DNA from: Algorimicrobium echini
GTDB taxonomy: Bacteria > Bacteroidota > Bacteroidia > Flavobacteriales > Flavobacteriaceae
DNA: 64,000 nt
Direction: 5' to 3'
NCBI RefSeq assembly: GCF_900115185.1
Contig: NZ_FOVN01000001.1
Coordinates: 992,001 to 1,056,000, forward strand
The stretch's first letter is position 1. Every line of letters begins with the position of its first letter. Below the pieces are notes generated by a model. It saw only the letters and a program-made list of their open reading frames with translations. It did not search any database and had not been told where the DNA came from. The position numbers and the translations under genes are program-made. Positions 34,368 through 43,504 of the stretch are shown piece after piece.

Positions 34368-37121
34368 ATGAAAAAAATTACACAATGTTACATTTCCCAG
34401 AGCAAACTATTATTACTAATAATGGTGCTTGCAATTAGTCAGTTTGTTACTGGACAGCAAAATAATGCCTATTGGAGTAAAGCTTCCATCTCCTCTTTAA
34501 GAGGTGTTGATAAAGTTCATCGTGCCTCTCACCCCGAGTATTTTGAAGTTTTTAATTTAAATGTAGAAGCCTTTAAAGGAGTAATTCAAAATGCACCATT
34601 AAGAAATGAGAGAGCAAATCAATCAAACGTGATAGTTGAATTTCCAACACCAGAAGGGACTTTCGAAAAATATAGGGTTTCTGAATCGCCAATTATGGCG
34701 CCTGGATTAGCAGCTAGATATCCAATGATAAAAACATATAAAGCAGTTGGTATTGACGACCCTACGGCCACCATGCGTTTTAGTGTAACTCAATTTGGAC
34801 TGCATGCTATGGTCCTTTCGGGAAAGAGAAGTAGCATTTACATAGATCCATATACAGAAAATAGAAACTCATATATGGTTTATAGTCGTAAATCTTTAGG
34901 TGAAGATTTACAAAGTTTTGAATGCCTTATTGAAGAAAATATAGATTTAGAATCTTTAGAAAATGAACGTGCTTCAAATCGTGCTGATACGGATGATCAA
35001 AAATTAAGAACATACCGACTTGCGCAATCTTGTAATGGCGAGTATGGACAAATTTTTGCAGGTTCTGGAACAGTAGAACAACAAAAAGCAAATGTACAAG
35101 CACAAATGGCATTGACTATAAACCGTGTTAATGAAATTTATGAACGTGATTTGGCAATTACATTGGTTTTTGTTGATAATAATGATGATGTTATTTATTT
35201 AAATCCAGCTACAGATCCTTGGAGCGGTGAGTTTAATACAACAACAGCACAAACATTAGATAATATTATAGGTGTTGCTAATTATGACATTGGTCATAAC
35301 TTTAACACTTCAGGAGGTGGTAGTGCAGGTTGTTTGGGTTGTGTTTGTTCAAGTCAGTCTCAAACTAATTTTCATAAAGGTAGAGGTTTTACAGGTCGAG
35401 CTGATCCAACAGGCGATCCGTTTGATATTGATTATGTAGCACACGAAATGGGACATCAGTTTGACGGTTGGCACTCTATGAACACTTGTAGTCGTTCTGG
35501 AAATGGAGCCACAGAAGTAGAACCAGCTTCGGGAAGTTCCATTATGGGTTATGCTGGTATTTGTACCACCAACGTACAACCCAATAGTGATGCACATTTT
35601 AATTATGTAAATATTCGTGATATTTCTGCAAACATTCAGTCTGGAGTATCAAGTAATTGTGATGTTGAAACAGCATTAACAAATCAACCACCTGTTGCAG
35701 ATGCAGGAGACAATTATACCATTCCAAAAAGTACAGCTTTTGTTTTAAGAGGTACGGCTACAGATCCTGATGGTTTAGAATCTTTAACGTATAACTGGAG
35801 TCAGAATGATCCAGAACGAGCGCCTGGAAACGGTGCGCCACAATCCACTTGGACAGTTGGCCCTTTATATCGTTCCATTCTGCCAAGCGATTCTCCTAAT
35901 AGGTATATGCCAAAATTTAGTGATGTTTTAGCAGGAAATCTTACTCCTACTTGGGAAGTCACCCCTTCAGTTGGAAGAAATATGGAGTTCTCTTTTATAG
36001 TACGCGATAATGGTAGTGGCTTTGCTTCAGGAATTGGCCAAACGGATGCTGATTTAATGTCGGTTACGGTTAGTGGAACTGCTGGGCCATTTGCAGTTAC
36101 TTCACAAAGCACATCTGATATTGTTTTAGATGTCGGTGCTATGGAAACTTTTACTTGGGATGTTGCAGGTACTGATGCCAATGGTATAAATACTAATAGT
36201 GTGAATATTTTGTTGTCTACAGATAACGGTGTTACTTTTGATACTGTTTTAGCTGCAAATACGCCTAATGATGGTTCAGAAGTTATTCAATTACCTGCGG
36301 GATTGGCAGCTCCTTACTGCCGTATTATGATTGAAGCAGTAGATAATATTTATTATGCCTTAAATGCTGAAACGTTCTCCATAGGTTATATTGTTGAAAC
36401 ATCATGTACAGAATACGCTTCTGCAGAAAACTTAAATTTAGCTATTCCTGATGGTGCAGGAGGTAATGGTAATCCTGGTGCACCAGTGGTCAATGTTATT
36501 AATATTCCAGATTCTGAAATTATAGATTATATCACTGTAAACACAGATGTTTCTCACGGCTGGATAAACGATCTTATTGTTGAGGTTATCCACCCTAACG
36601 GAAGTGTAGCTACAACTGTTTGGAATAGAAACTGTGGCGGTGAAGATGATATAGATATTGATTTTAGAGATGGTGCACAAGCAATTGTTTGTGCTTCACC
36701 AACAGCTGGAGAATACAATCCTGCGTCACCCTTGTCTGTGTTTTCTGGACTTGATAGTAGTGGAGATTGGACAATTTCCGTAACCGACAACTGGGATGCA
36801 ATTACAGGAACTCTTAATGATTGGTCTATTTCAGTTTGTACAACAACCATTTCTTTGAGTACCGACCAATTTGAAAGTATCTCAAATTTTTCTGTATATC
36901 CAAATCCTAATAATGGTGAGTTTACGGTATCAATGAGTGCTCGTAATAATGTATCTGTACAAGTATTTGACATGCAAGGAAGACGCGTATTTAATAATAC
37001 ATATAAAGGGGATCCAAATTTTAATCAAGCAATAGATTTGGGTAATGTCCAATCCGGTATGTACCTATTACAAGTGTCAGAAGATTCTAAAACTATTACT
37101 AAAAAAATTATTATTAATTAA
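34368..37121 (+). CDS. reprolysin-like (M12B) secreted metalloprotease with P domain and T9SS sorting domain
   Basis: 917 residues from ATG 34368, which gives the tidier signal peptide (MKK..., LLLLIMVLAISQFVTG); an in-frame ATG at 34329 adds 13. Counting from the longer start, a propeptide covers about 50-215. The zinc motif HEMGHQFDGWH has His372, Glu373, His376 and His382. A beta domain (PPVADAGDNYTIP) begins near 455, and a proprotein-convertase P domain spans about 700-835 (DLIVEVIHPNGS, SGDWTISVTDNW). The T9SS type A sorting domain (FSVYPNPNNGEFTV) is last. It degrades extracellular protein; substrates are unknown. Confidence 0.93.
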   Translation: MKKITQCYISQSKLLLLIMVLAISQFVTGQQNNAYWSKASISSLRGVDKVHRASHPEYFEVFNLNVEAFKGVIQNAPLRNERANQSNVIVEFPTPEGTFEKYRVSESPIMAPGLAARYPMIKTYKAVGIDDPTATMRFSVTQFGLHAMVLSGKRSSIYIDPYTENRNSYMVYSRKSLGEDLQSFECLIEENIDLESLENERASNRADTDDQKLRTYRLAQSCNGEYGQIFAGSGTVEQQKANVQAQMALTINRVNEIYERDLAITLVFVDNNDDVIYLNPATDPWSGEFNTTTAQTLDNIIGVANYDIGHNFNTSGGGSAGCLGCVCSSQSQTNFHKGRGFTGRADPTGDPFDIDYVAHEMGHQFDGWHSMNTCSRSGNGATEVEPASGSSIMGYAGICTTNVQPNSDAHFNYVNIRDISANIQSGVSSNCDVETALTNQPPVADAGDNYTIPKSTAFVLRGTATDPDGLESLTYNWSQNDPERAPGNGAPQSTWTVGPLYRSILPSDSPNRYMPKFSDVLAGNLTPTWEVTPSVGRNMEFSFIVRDNGSGFASGIGQTDADLMSVTVSGTAGPFAVTSQSTSDIVLDVGAMETFTWDVAGTDANGINTNSVNILLSTDNGVTFDTVLAANTPNDGSEVIQLPAGLAAPYCRIMIEAVDNIYYALNAETFSIGYIVETSCTEYASAENLNLAIPDGAGGNGNPGAPVVNVINIPDSEIIDYITVNTDVSHGWINDLIVEVIHPNGSVATTVWNRNCGGEDDIDIDFRDGAQAIVCASPTAGEYNPASPLSVFSGLDSSGDWTISVTDNWDAITGTLNDWSISVCTTTISLSTDQFESISNFSVYPNPNNGEFTVSMSARNNVSVQVFDMQGRRVFNNTYKGDPNFNQAIDLGNVQSGMYLLQVSEDSKTITKKIIIN

Positions 37122-37142
37122 TAGTAATAATTTTTATGACTT

Positions 37143-37176
37143 AAAAAGGGAGAACTCATTGAGTTTTCCCTTTTTT
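37143..37176 (+). terminator. terminator of the M12B-like protease gene
   Basis: AAAAAGGGAGAACTCA pairs with TGAGTTTTCCCTTTTT, with one mispair and a tiny loop, followed by more T. It lies 22 nt after the stop. Confidence 0.8.
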
Positions 37177-37287
37177 ATTTCTTTTTTAAAAAAAATCAAA
37201 ATCAAAAAAAAGTAAATTTTACAAATTTATTTACTTTATATTCAGTAATTTAAACCCCTTGTTAAAAATTAGAAAACTATAAAAATT

Positions 37288-40038
37288 ATGAAAACAATTA
37301 CTCGACATGCTTTAATTCCCAAGCATTTATTGTTATTAGCAATGTTTGTAATGATGGGGCAATTTGCTATGGCGCAAAAGCCAATGGAAAAACGATCCAT
37401 CGAAATTTCTTTAGAAGCAGAAGAATACATTCCTACTGAAATTAAAAATAATGGACGCTTTAATTCAGAAACAGGCGTTCCAGTTGCGCTTTACGGTCTT
37501 AACTATGAGGTTCCTCAAGGGTCGCCAGAATCTATGGCGCTTTATTATTTAGATAAAGAATCAAAGACTTTAGGAATTCCTAAAGAAGAACTTCAAAATT
37601 TAAAGCACCATGCCACGCGAACTTCTAATGCAGGTTCGGTTGTTAGATTCAGACAGTATGCAGGAGCTTATCCTGTAAATAAAAACGAAGTCACTATTAG
37701 CATTTCACCACAAAATAAAGTTGTTTTTGTTATGAATAGTTTTGAAGCCGGAGTAAACATGGCAAATGTGCAACCGAGTATTTCTAAAGATAATGCCTAC
37801 ACTAGAGCGCTTAATTACTTGAATGTACAAAGTGACATTAGTTTTAATGATAGTCGATTAATGGTTTATAAAAACACTAAAATAACAAGGTTAGCACATG
37901 AGGTAATTATTTCTAGTACGAACCCTTTAGGAGAGTGGCATGTATTTGTTGATGCAAGAACAGGAGAAATTTTTAAAGTTGTAGATATGAATCATTATTA
38001 TTGTGGTGATGATGGAGAACATGATGAAAACTGTAACCATGATAAGTCAACAACTGAAAGAAATGAGTACAGAAGACGTGTAAACGGTACAGGTATGGTT
38101 TTTAATCCAGACCCTTTAACTTCTAATATGGCAACATATGGCGCAACAGGTTATGTTGATGGCGGAGACGCTAATACAGCCCAGCTTACAGCAGCTCGTT
38201 TTAGTGTAACTCTGAATGATATAACACAAACAGGAAGCACTTACTCATTAGTAGGGCCAAGGGCAGAAATAATTGATTTTGATGCGCCAACAACTGGTTT
38301 ATTCTCTCAAAACTCATCCGATTTTAGCTTTACAAGGCAGGATCAAGGTTTTGAAGCTGTAAACACGTATTTTCATATAGATTATATGATGGATTACTTA
38401 AACAATACTCTCGGACTAACTATAGAGCCATATCAATATTCTGGAGGTGTCCGTTATGACCCTCATGGTGCAGGAGGTGCTGATAATTCTTACTATCAAC
38501 CAGCTGCTGGCCGATTATCCTTTGGTGAAGGTTGTGTGGATGATGCTGAAGATTCAGATGTTATTCATCATGAATTAGGTCATGGGCTTCATGATTGGGT
38601 TACTGCAGGAGCAAATAGTGGTGCCGAAGGTCTAGGCGAAGGAACTGGGGATTATGTAGCGCAATCATACAATAGAGGTGTTAATAATGCCAATGGTTAT
38701 TGGACAGCAGCAGATCCTCAATATAATTGGGTATTTAACTGGGATGGTCATAACGCTTGTTGGAATGGTCGTGTTACTAATTATACGGCTAGTTATCCAG
38801 GTGGATTAACAGGTTCAATACATACAGATGGTCAAATTTGGGCCTCTTGTTTAATGGGTATTTGGGATCAAATTGGCCAACAAGAAATGGATATCATTTT
38901 CTGGGAAGGACTTGGTATGACAGGGGGAACTACAGGTCAGAATGATGCAGCAGTTGCTGTTTATCAGGCAGCTGTGAATTTAAACTATAGCACATCAGAT
39001 ATTAATATCATCCATAGCTCACTAACCTCTTGTGGATATACTCTTCCAGCTTTACCTGGACCACCTGTTGCAGCTTTTAGCGCAGATAATGAAACTATTT
39101 GTTTAGACACAAATAATACGGTAAATTTTTCAGATGAAACAGTACCTAATGCCACATCTTGGTTATGGACGTTTGAAGGTGGTTCACCAGCAACATCTAC
39201 GGCTCAAAACCCTACTGTAACGTATGCAGCTGATGGCATGTATGATGTAACATTAGTTGCAACCAATTCCTTTGGCACCAATACACTTGTATTAACAGAT
39301 TACATATCAGTAGTCTCTGGAGCAGCTTGTCCAGCATGTTCCTCTTTAACAAATAATACAGAAATACCTATTTCAGATGGAGCTGGAGGGCAAACATATA
39401 CTTCTATAATAACAGCTACTGCTGGAATTTTAGAAGATGTAAATGTTACTATTGATATAACTCATACATGGAATGCAGATTTAGATATTACATTAACAAG
39501 TCCAGCAGGAACCGTTGTTGAATTGACATCTGATAACGGTGGTGTTGCAGGTCAAAATTATACTGCTACTGTTTTTGATCAAGAAGCTGGCGCCTCAATT
39601 ACAACAGGGTCATCTCCATTTACAGGAACATTTATTCCTGAAGGAGACTTATCAACATTATATGGTGAAGATGCAGCTGGAGATTGGATTCTAACTGTAA
39701 CGGATGATGCAACACAAGATGGTGGGCAAATAAATTACTGGTCTATAGAATTATGTTTCGAGCCAACTGCTTCTGTTGAAGAGTTTGATATTGCTAGTTT
39801 TGCTATTTTCCCGAATCCAAATAATGGTTCGTTTAATATTAAATTGCAATCCGATTCTGATAAGGGTATTAATGTGCAAGTTTATGATATTCGAGGACGC
39901 ACAATATTTAATAATTCGTTTACTAGTTCAACAGACTTTAATCAAGAAATTAATTTAGAAAATGCCCAGTCTGGTGTTTATCTAGTTAAAGTTAGTAATG
40001 GATTAAAAGAAACAATTAAAAAGATTGTTATTAAGTAA
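37288..40038 (+). CDS. M36-family (fungalysin-like) secreted metalloprotease with PKD, P and T9SS sorting domains
   Basis: 916 residues with a signal peptide ending near MAQK. An FTP/PepSY-type propeptide (about 60-215, with VVRFRQYAGAYPVNKNEVTISI) inhibits the enzyme until cleavage. The zinc motif HHELGHGLHDW puts the ligands at His428 and His432 and the catalytic Glu at 429; the third ligand lies in GLGEGTGDY. A PKD domain (about 590-670, TSWLWTFEGGSP), a P domain (about 695-830) and a T9SS type A sorting domain (FAIFPNPNNGSFNI) follow. The last two modules closely resemble those of the upstream protease. An inter-gene terminator suggests separate transcripts. Confidence 0.95.
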   Translation: MKTITRHALIPKHLLLLAMFVMMGQFAMAQKPMEKRSIEISLEAEEYIPTEIKNNGRFNSETGVPVALYGLNYEVPQGSPESMALYYLDKESKTLGIPKEELQNLKHHATRTSNAGSVVRFRQYAGAYPVNKNEVTISISPQNKVVFVMNSFEAGVNMANVQPSISKDNAYTRALNYLNVQSDISFNDSRLMVYKNTKITRLAHEVIISSTNPLGEWHVFVDARTGEIFKVVDMNHYYCGDDGEHDENCNHDKSTTERNEYRRRVNGTGMVFNPDPLTSNMATYGATGYVDGGDANTAQLTAARFSVTLNDITQTGSTYSLVGPRAEIIDFDAPTTGLFSQNSSDFSFTRQDQGFEAVNTYFHIDYMMDYLNNTLGLTIEPYQYSGGVRYDPHGAGGADNSYYQPAAGRLSFGEGCVDDAEDSDVIHHELGHGLHDWVTAGANSGAEGLGEGTGDYVAQSYNRGVNNANGYWTAADPQYNWVFNWDGHNACWNGRVTNYTASYPGGLTGSIHTDGQIWASCLMGIWDQIGQQEMDIIFWEGLGMTGGTTGQNDAAVAVYQAAVNLNYSTSDINIIHSSLTSCGYTLPALPGPPVAAFSADNETICLDTNNTVNFSDETVPNATSWLWTFEGGSPATSTAQNPTVTYAADGMYDVTLVATNSFGTNTLVLTDYISVVSGAACPACSSLTNNTEIPISDGAGGQTYTSIITATAGILEDVNVTIDITHTWNADLDITLTSPAGTVVELTSDNGGVAGQNYTATVFDQEAGASITTGSSPFTGTFIPEGDLSTLYGEDAAGDWILTVTDDATQDGGQINYWSIELCFEPTASVEEFDIASFAIFPNPNNGSFNIKLQSDSDKGINVQVYDIRGRTIFNNSFTSSTDFNQEINLENAQSGVYLVKVSNGLKETIKKIVIK

Positions 40039-40055
40039 ATACTATGTAAACAGTA

Positions 40056-40090
40056 TAAAAAAAGGGACGCTAATTTAGCGTCCCTTTTTT
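40056..40090. terminator. bidirectional terminator between the M36 protease and pth genes
   Basis: AAAGGGACGC and GCGTCCCTTT stem around TAATTTA with A and T runs on either side. It serves the convergent genes. Confidence 0.85.
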
Positions 40091-40656
40091 TATTTACCAT
40101 TAAAGGTATTCATGGTGTTATTAATACCTGCGGTTCCAAAAGATTTGATGAGTTCAACCGATTTTTCTAAACGTTCCCGAAGTAATTTATATTCGTCATC
40201 GCTCCATTCTCCAAGCACATAATCAACTTGGCGACCTTGACTAAATTCATTACTTATGCCAAATCGGAAACGATTATATTTTGTAGTATTTAATTTGTCT
40301 TGAATATCTTTAAGTCCATTATGACCACCATCACTTCCTTTGGTTTTTAGTCGAATACTTCCAAAAGGTAAATTTAAATCGTCGGTTATGATTAGCAAAT
40401 TTTCTAAAGGAATTTTTTCTTTCGTCAGCCAATACAAAACAGATTTTCCACTTAAGTTCATATAAGTACTCGGTTTTAATAAAATGAAGGTTCTTCCTTT
40501 AAATTTATAGGTGGTTAAATCGCCTAATTTATCGGTTGTAAAGGTGAGGTCTTCTTTGTTTGCTAAAAAGTCTAAAATCTTAAAACCAATATTATGTCTT
40601 GTGTTTTGGTATTTATCACCAATATTTCCCAAGCCTACAATTAGAAATTTTTTCAT
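40090..40656 (-). CDS. pth: peptidyl-tRNA hydrolase
   Basis: 188 residues from ATG 40656. It hydrolyses peptidyl-tRNA released from ribosomes. From this start, FLIVGLGNIGDKYQNTRHNIGF begins as in other Pth enzymes, with the catalytic His at residue 20. YMNLSGKSV, DDLNLPFGSIRLKTKGSDGGHNGLK and FRFGIS are present. An in-frame ATG at 40719 would add 21 residues; it sits 4 nt after an exact -7 box, so a leaderless longer form cannot be excluded. Confidence 0.95.
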   Translation of the reverse strand: MKKFLIVGLGNIGDKYQNTRHNIGFKILDFLANKEDLTFTTDKLGDLTTYKFKGRTFILLKPSTYMNLSGKSVLYWLTKEKIPLENLLIITDDLNLPFGSIRLKTKGSDGGHNGLKDIQDKLNTTKYNRFRFGISNEFSQGRQVDYVLGEWSDDEYKLLRERLEKSVELIKSFGTAGINNTMNTFNGK

Positions 40657-40723
40657 GTTATCCGTTTCGTCTGTTTTAAAAGTTTGGCGTTTGTTTAATA
40701 ACGTAAATATGTTCCACATACTT

Positions 40724-40731
40724 CAAATTTA
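40724..40731 (-). promoter_or_regulatory. -7 promoter element of pth
   Basis: On the minus strand this reads TAAATTTG (exact TAnnTTTG). It lies just after the rplY terminator, so pth is transcribed on its own. Confidence 0.5.
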
Positions 40732-40743
40732 TATAAAATAAAA

Positions 40744-40783
40744 AAAGCATTCAATCCCGATAGCTATCGGGACAGAATGCTTT
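40744..40783 (-). terminator. terminator of rplY/ctc with CCCGATAGCTATCGGG core
   Basis: Outer arms AAAGCATTC/GAATGCTTT enclose a perfect 16-bp palindrome CCCGATAGCTATCGGG (40756-40771). On the minus strand it ends in a T-run. It lies just past the rplY stop. Confidence 0.8.
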
Positions 40784-40807
40784 ACATATGTTAAAACTAA
40801 AATATGT

Positions 40808-41452
40808 TTACTCTTGACCTTCTGCTTCTGGAGTATCAGTTCCTTCTGTTCCTTCAGCACCTTCTTCAAGTTCTTCGTCATCTTCTTCAAGAGCAATGGC
40901 CATAGCAGCTCTTGCACGTTTAATTTGACAAACAACGGTGTTATCGGTATGTAAAATTTTGTATGCTTCGTTTTCTAAAGCAGTAACATATAATTTTGAA
41001 CCAATTTTTAAATCTGTAATATCTATTTCAATAAAATCAGGTAAGTTTTTTGGTAACGCTTTCACACGTAACTTACGAGCGTTTTTACGTAAAACACCAC
41101 CAGCTTTCACACCTTTAGAATTTCCTACAAAGTGAACAGGAATTTCCATTGAAATTTGTTTGTCTTCAAATAACTGATAGAAATCTACATGTAAGATTCT
41201 ATCTGTTACTGGGTGAAACTGAATATCTTGCAAAACTGCGTTGAATTCATCACCATTTTCTAAAGAAATCACAACTGTATGCGCGTTAGGCGTATAAACC
41301 AGTTTTGAAAATGCGAGTTCTTCTGCACTAAAATGTACTGGTTTGTCACCTCCGTATAATACGCAAGGTACCTGTCCAGCATTACGTAAGGCTTTTGTTG
41401 CTTTTTTGCCTACGCTTTCTCTTTGAGATCCGTTAATTGTAATTGACTTCAT
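40808..41452 (-). CDS. rplY: 50S ribosomal protein L25 / general stress protein Ctc
   Basis: 214 residues, the long TL5/Ctc form. It binds 5S rRNA in the 50S subunit. The N-terminal L25 domain (about 1-92) starts [35 protein letters not shown] and includes [21 protein letters not shown]. The C-terminal TL5 domain (about 98-180) ends in a very acidic tail rich in Glu. It follows prs by 54 nt, an arrangement common in Bacteroidota. Confidence 0.95.
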   Translation of the reverse strand: MKSITINGSQRESVGKKATKALRNAGQVPCVLYGGDKPVHFSAEELAFSKLVYTPNAHTVVISLENGDEFNAVLQDIQFHPVTDRILHVDFYQLFEDKQISMEIPVHFVGNSKGVKAGGVLRKNARKLRVKALPKNLPDFIEIDITDLKIGSKLYVTALENEAYKILHTDNTVVCQIKRARAAMAIALEEDDEELEEGAEGTEGTDTPEAEGQE

Positions 41453-41506
41453 TGTTTATATATAATTGTTATTAATATTCTAATTTTGGTAATATCATAC
41501 ATGATA

Positions 41507-42448
41507 TTACATGATAAATTTTGAACTAATAGATTTGTTGTAATGCACATTTTGCATGACTTCAGCAAATAAATTAGCACAGCTCAATACGCGTATTTTA
41601 GCGCTTTCTTGTTTTAAAGGAATTGAATCGGTTACAATTAATTCTTCTAATTTAGAATTTTCTAAACGCTCGTAAGCATTTCCTGATAAAATAGGATGTG
41701 TACATATGGCACGAACACTTAACGCTCCACGCTCCATCATTAAGTCGGCAGCTTTAGTTAATGTTCCGGCTGTATCAACCATGTCATCTACAAGAACGAC
41801 GTTTTTGCCTGTAACATCACCAATTAATTCCATGTGTGATATGACATTTGCTTTAGCACGTTGTTTATAGCATATTACGACATCGCTTTCCAATGCTTTG
41901 GAGTATGCGTAGGCTCTTTTAGAGCCTCCCATATCTGGCGAAGCTATTGTTAAATTATCAACATTTAAGCTTTTTAAATACGGTAGAAAAATAGTAGAAG
42001 CAAATAAATGATCAACTGGTTTTTCAAAAAATCCCTGAATTTGATCCGCATGCAAATCCATAGTTATAATACGTGTAGCTCCAGCTGCTTCAAGCATTTT
42101 AGCAACTAGTTTTGCAGCAATTGGCACACGTGGTTTATCTTTTCGGTCCTGTCTTGCCCAACCAAAATAAGGCAAAACAGCAGTTATATGTCTGGCTGAA
42201 GCGCGTTTAGCAGCGTCAATCATTAACAACATTTCCATTAAATTTTCAGGGCCTGGATTTGTAGAACCAATAATAAAAATACGCGTTCCACGAATAGACT
42301 CTTCGTAAGACGGCTGAAACTCCCCATCACTATAAGTAGAGGTAATAACGTTACCCATACTAATACCAAAGGCATCTGCAATTTTCTGTGCGAGTACTTT
42401 ACTTTGTGTACAGGTAAAAATTTTGGCTTCTGTTTGTACGTTTGGCAT
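41507..42448 (-). CDS. prs: ribose-phosphate pyrophosphokinase
   Basis: 313 residues. It makes PRPP from ribose 5-phosphate and ATP for nucleotide, His and Trp synthesis. DLHADQIQGFF (metal/ATP site), the flexible-loop region FGWARQDRKDKPRVPI and the PRPP-binding NVVLVDDMVDTAGTLTKAADLM are intact. It has a recognisable -33/-7 promoter (TTTG, 17 nt, TAAATTTG) and a leader of about 50 nt. Confidence 0.97.
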   Translation of the reverse strand: MPNVQTEAKIFTCTQSKVLAQKIADAFGISMGNVITSTYSDGEFQPSYEESIRGTRIFIIGSTNPGPENLMEMLLMIDAAKRASARHITAVLPYFGWARQDRKDKPRVPIAAKLVAKMLEAAGATRIITMDLHADQIQGFFEKPVDHLFASTIFLPYLKSLNVDNLTIASPDMGGSKRAYAYSKALESDVVICYKQRAKANVISHMELIGDVTGKNVVLVDDMVDTAGTLTKAADLMMERGALSVRAICTHPILSGNAYERLENSKLEELIVTDSIPLKQESAKIRVLSCANLFAEVMQNVHYNKSISSKFIM

Positions 42449-42500
42449 GTTTAATTGGTTGTATTATAACTAATTATATTCAGGTTGTCTTAACGAGGTG

Positions 42501-42529
42501 CAAATTTAGGAATTTATTTCAACTCCAAA
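42501..42529 (-). promoter_or_regulatory. -33/-7 promoter of prs
   Basis: On the minus strand TTTG (42526-42529) is followed after 17 nt by TAAATTTG (42501-42508), fitting both Bacteroidota promoter elements. This is the best-formed promoter in the window. Confidence 0.7.
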
Positions 42530-42574
42530 AGCATAATAGGGTGTATTTTTAATGGTTAAAAGTTTTTTATTTTA

Positions 42575-42582
42575 TAATTTTG
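42575..42582 (+). promoter_or_regulatory. -7 promoter element of tRNA-Leu
   Basis: TAATTTTG (exact TAnnTTTG), 23 nt upstream of the mature tRNA 5' end. Confidence 0.5.
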
Positions 42583-42605
42583 TGCTCTACTAAATTTATA
42601 AGCAT

Positions 42606-42687
42606 GCTCAAGTGGCGGAATTGGTAGACGCGCTGGATTCAAAATCCAGTTCTTTCGGGAGTGTGGGTTCGATTCCCACCTTGAGTA
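42606..42687 (+). tRNA. tRNA-Leu (anticodon CAA)
   Basis: A complete class II tRNA cloverleaf. The acceptor arms GCTCAAG/CTTGAGT pair with one G-U at the first position. The anticodon stem CTGGA/TCCAG closes a seven-base loop with CAA at 42640-42642, and a long variable arm (TTCTTTCGGGAG) follows. The T stem GTGGG/CCCAC carries the TTCGATT loop, and A is the discriminator. CCA is not encoded. It reads UUG leucine codons and is followed by a terminator. Confidence 0.95.
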
Positions 42688-42694
42688 CTAATAA

Positions 42695-42735
42695 AAGCCT
42701 CAACTATTTAATTTTAAATGGTTTGAGGTTTTTTT
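42695..42735 (+). terminator. terminator of tRNA-Leu
   Basis: CCTCAA (42698-42703) pairs with TTGAGG (42723-42728) and is followed by seven T. Confidence 0.7.
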
Positions 42736-42929
42736 ATGCTGTATTTTTTTCCGTTTTTACAACGTGTTTACTAGACATTTGAATTAAGTAAATAGGGTAT
42801 AAGTGATCTCAAAAAACAGACAGTACAATAAAATTTAAGTCAGCTTGTAAATAGAATTTTACATACTATAAACTGTAAAATATTGAATCTGTTTAATTTC
42901 TATTTAAAAAACTTGTAAATTAGTATTTG

Positions 42930-42977
42930 AAAATGAGTCACGATGTTTGTACCATTTTAATGGATTGTGCTCATTTT
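42930..42977 (+). promoter_or_regulatory. long stem-loop in the probable DUF2141 leader
   Basis: AAAATGAG plus CACGAT (42930-42944, with one bulged T) pairs with ATTGTG plus CTCATTTT (42964-42977), giving 14 pairs including one G-T. A smaller CCATT/AATGG hairpin sits in the loop. It ends 20 nt before the ATG and is followed by only one more T. No upstream gene needs a terminator here, so it may be a leader structure or attenuator. Confidence 0.4.
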
Positions 42978-42997
42978 TAGTTTAAACCCCAAAAAAT

Positions 42998-43414
42998 ATG
43001 AATACACTTATTGTATATTTCTCATTAATATTAGGTTTAGTAACAAACAACAACCCAAAGTTGACCATTAATATTCAAAACATAGAAAAGATACAAGGGA
43101 ATATTATTGTAGGAATTTACAATGCTGAAGAAGGTTTTTTAAAAAAAGATGTAGAAATAAAACATTATTCAATTAAGGTAGAGAACAGTACAGAGCGTTT
43201 AATAATTGACGATTTGCCTAGTGGAGATTATGCTATTTCTATGTATCATGATGAAAATTCTGATGGGATTTGTAATTTAAATTTTATTGGTATTCCGAAA
43301 GAGCCTTATGGTTTCTCAAATAATTTTAAGCCCAAATTTTCGGCACCAAAATTTGAAGATTGTAAATTTTATTTTGACAAAGACCATGTGTTAAACATTA
43401 AGCTAGTTAATTAG
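42998..43414 (+). CDS. DUF2141 secreted protein
   Basis: 138 residues with a signal-like N-terminus (LIVYFSLILGLVTNNN). The DUF2141 pattern is clear: LTINIQNIEKIQGNIIVGIYNAEEGFL, then LPSGDYAISMYHDENSDGICNLNFIGIPKEPYGFSNN. This small beta-sandwich family is found in the periplasm or envelope and has no known reaction. The Asp-rich DENSDG turn could bind metal, but this is speculation. It is probably monocistronic, with an unusual stem-loop upstream. Confidence 0.85.
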   Translation: MNTLIVYFSLILGLVTNNNPKLTINIQNIEKIQGNIIVGIYNAEEGFLKKDVEIKHYSIKVENSTERLIIDDLPSGDYAISMYHDENSDGICNLNFIGIPKEPYGFSNNFKPKFSAPKFEDCKFYFDKDHVLNIKLVN

Positions 43415-43504
43415 TTTCAGTTAATATTTTTAGTTTTAGGTGTAACAAGGATTCCTATAACGCTGTATATTTAAAAAAATTCTATTTCAAATAAAGTAAT
43501 AGCC

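Larger units (their letters stand above)
42688..42997. other. 310-nt region between tRNA-Leu and the DUF2141 gene
   Basis: It holds the tRNA terminator at its left end and a long stem-loop just before the DUF2141 start codon (both listed). Between them, about 42740-42925, I see only AT-rich sequence without an ORF or clear promoter. Confidence 0.4.

Noticed and set aside
35801-36181. 126-codon minus-strand ORF
   Set aside because: Antisense shadow of the same protease gene, without its own promoter or family features.
36554-36973. 139-codon minus-strand ORF inside the M12B-like protease gene
   Set aside because: It is fully antisense to a well-supported coding region with P and sorting domains; composition reflects the opposite strand.
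40756-40771. CCCGATAGCTATCGGG palindrome as a repeat family or restriction-related site
   Set aside because: It is found once in this window and is fully explained as the core of the rplY terminator.
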